Positions 6,975 to 7,464 of a stretch of 7,464 nt of DNA are shown piece after piece. The translations under genes were made by a program, and so were the position numbers. The notes beneath the pieces were generated by a model that saw only the letters and a list, made by a program, of their open reading frames with translations, ran no database searches and was not told where the DNA came from. The stretch lies in assembly GCA_964555935.1 (NCBI GenBank), contig CAZKUN010000357.1, positions 1 to 7,464 of the forward strand. Direction: 5' to 3'. Within the stretch, counting starts at the first letter, position 1. Each line of letters begins with the position of its first letter. The DNA comes from CAZKUN01 sp964555935. GTDB taxonomy: Bacteria; Armatimonadota; Zipacnadia; Zipacnadales; VGFC01.

Positions 6975-7204
6975 GTGAGGATGTCGGTCGATCCTCCCGG
7001 AATGCTCTGGTGTCTGGCCCTTCTGCTCGTCTCCGCCATCTGCTCGCCTGTGCTGCGTCTCGTCAAGGGCGGGCGGCACCGCGGGATACTCGCTCTGCGA
7101 CAGCAGGTGCTTGTGTTGCGTCGCCAACTGGGGAAGCGTCCTCGGCTCAGTCGCGGTGACCGACGGGCCCTGCTGCTCTCCTGCATGGGCATGAGGAAGC
7201 GGCA
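6975..7204 (+). pseudogene. N-terminal fragment of a second IS transposase (integrase type), truncated
   Basis: From GTG 6975 (or ATG 6981) the protein has a hydrophobic N-terminus (MLWCLALLLVSAICSPVL) and then ALRQQVLVLRRQLGKRPRLS and RGDRRALLLSCMGMRKRQ. This is the N-terminal pattern of integrase-type (rve) IS transposases, in which an ALRxQ helix precedes the HTH. Homologues continue with a segment like LLxALLIVKPxTLxRWHR. Here recognisable sequence stops at about base 7204, and the frame then runs through unrelated Ser/Ala/Pro-rich residues to a TGA at 7347-7349. No HTH or catalytic core follows, so the gene is a relic, cut by deletion or insertion. It is aligned in style with the transposase at 1891, but the two N-termini differ, so they come from different elements. 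Confidence 0.7.
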
Positions 7205-7464
7205 GTCCCCTTCGTCAGGAACGACGGCTTCCGCAGCGCCACCTAAGGCCCCAGAATGCGCGTCAGACAAGGGAGGAATAGGCATGTACCCGTTAGCGTT
7301 CCTTACCCGGGATTGCCCATATGGATCTGGGCGCCCAGGCGTTGGCTGAATAGTCAGCCATTGGTTCCAGTCGTTCGGCAGCCGGGCTCCAGAGACCTGC
7401 ACATCTGGTTGTGGGACCCGAGATCGGCGGGGTCTGCCGCACGTCTTGGCGGTTTGTGGACTTC
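7205..7464. other. Unassigned sequence at the right edge
   Basis: No gene is recognised here. On the minus strand a frame is open from the window edge through NDWNQWLTIQPTPGRPD and NGYMPIPPLSDAH until it runs antisense to the transposase fragment. It could be the broken end of a gene lying to the right, but it shows no family motif that I can name and has no identifiable stop at the junction. The plus strand shows only short frames. Confidence 0.4.

Noticed and set aside
6761..7402. Minus-strand 213-codon frame across the second transposase fragment
   Set aside because: Most of it is antisense to the recognisable transposase N-terminus. Only the first 60 or so residues could be genuine, and they carry no recognised motif.

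Overview
This is a GC-rich window carrying an accessory, carbohydrate-active set of genes mixed with decayed insertion-sequence (IS) genes. The gene content points to a soil or sediment bacterium of the Planctomycetota/PVC, Armatimonadota or similar type. The indicators are a glutamine-amidotransferase-like plus F5/8 C module, a ceramidase-like N-terminus, a pectate lyase with Ca-binding repeats and an FGE-sulfatase-type module, and a sialidase-fold protein. The phylum is inferred from this content and is not proven by any marker gene.

Layout. Positions 1-1172 (+) hold the 3' part of a large secreted-type glycosidase-like protein ending in a discoidin-like domain. From 1207 (+) a neutral/alkaline ceramidase-like gene begins convincingly but loses family resemblance after about 60 codons. 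Positions 1386-1890 contain no gene I can identify. Positions 1891-3001 (+) encode a DDE (rve-type) integrase/transposase that is complete except for one frameshift near 2191. Positions 3172-4356 (-) hold an intact BNR-repeat sialidase-like gene. Positions 4472-6682 (-) hold a 736-residue fusion of a pectate-lyase-like beta-helix, a DxDxDG calcium-binding linker and a formylglycine-generating-enzyme-like (SUMF1) domain. At 6975 (+) a second, different transposase starts but is cut off after about 75 codons. Positions 7206-7464 are unassigned.

The two intact minus-strand genes are 115 bp apart in the same direction. They are probably co-transcribed, with the lyase first and the sialidase-like protein second, and they would suit scavenging of complex extracellular glycans. 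The left-hand plus-strand genes look like another carbohydrate/lipid-related group that was broken where the IS remnants now lie. Both flanks of the lyase-sialidase pair carry transposase relics, so the block may have been moved or rearranged by IS activity.

I see no CRISPR array, tRNA, rRNA or phage gene, and no convincing new multi-gene system. The most unusual item is the lyase/FGE-like fusion, whose FGE-like domain lacks the usual catalytic cysteines.
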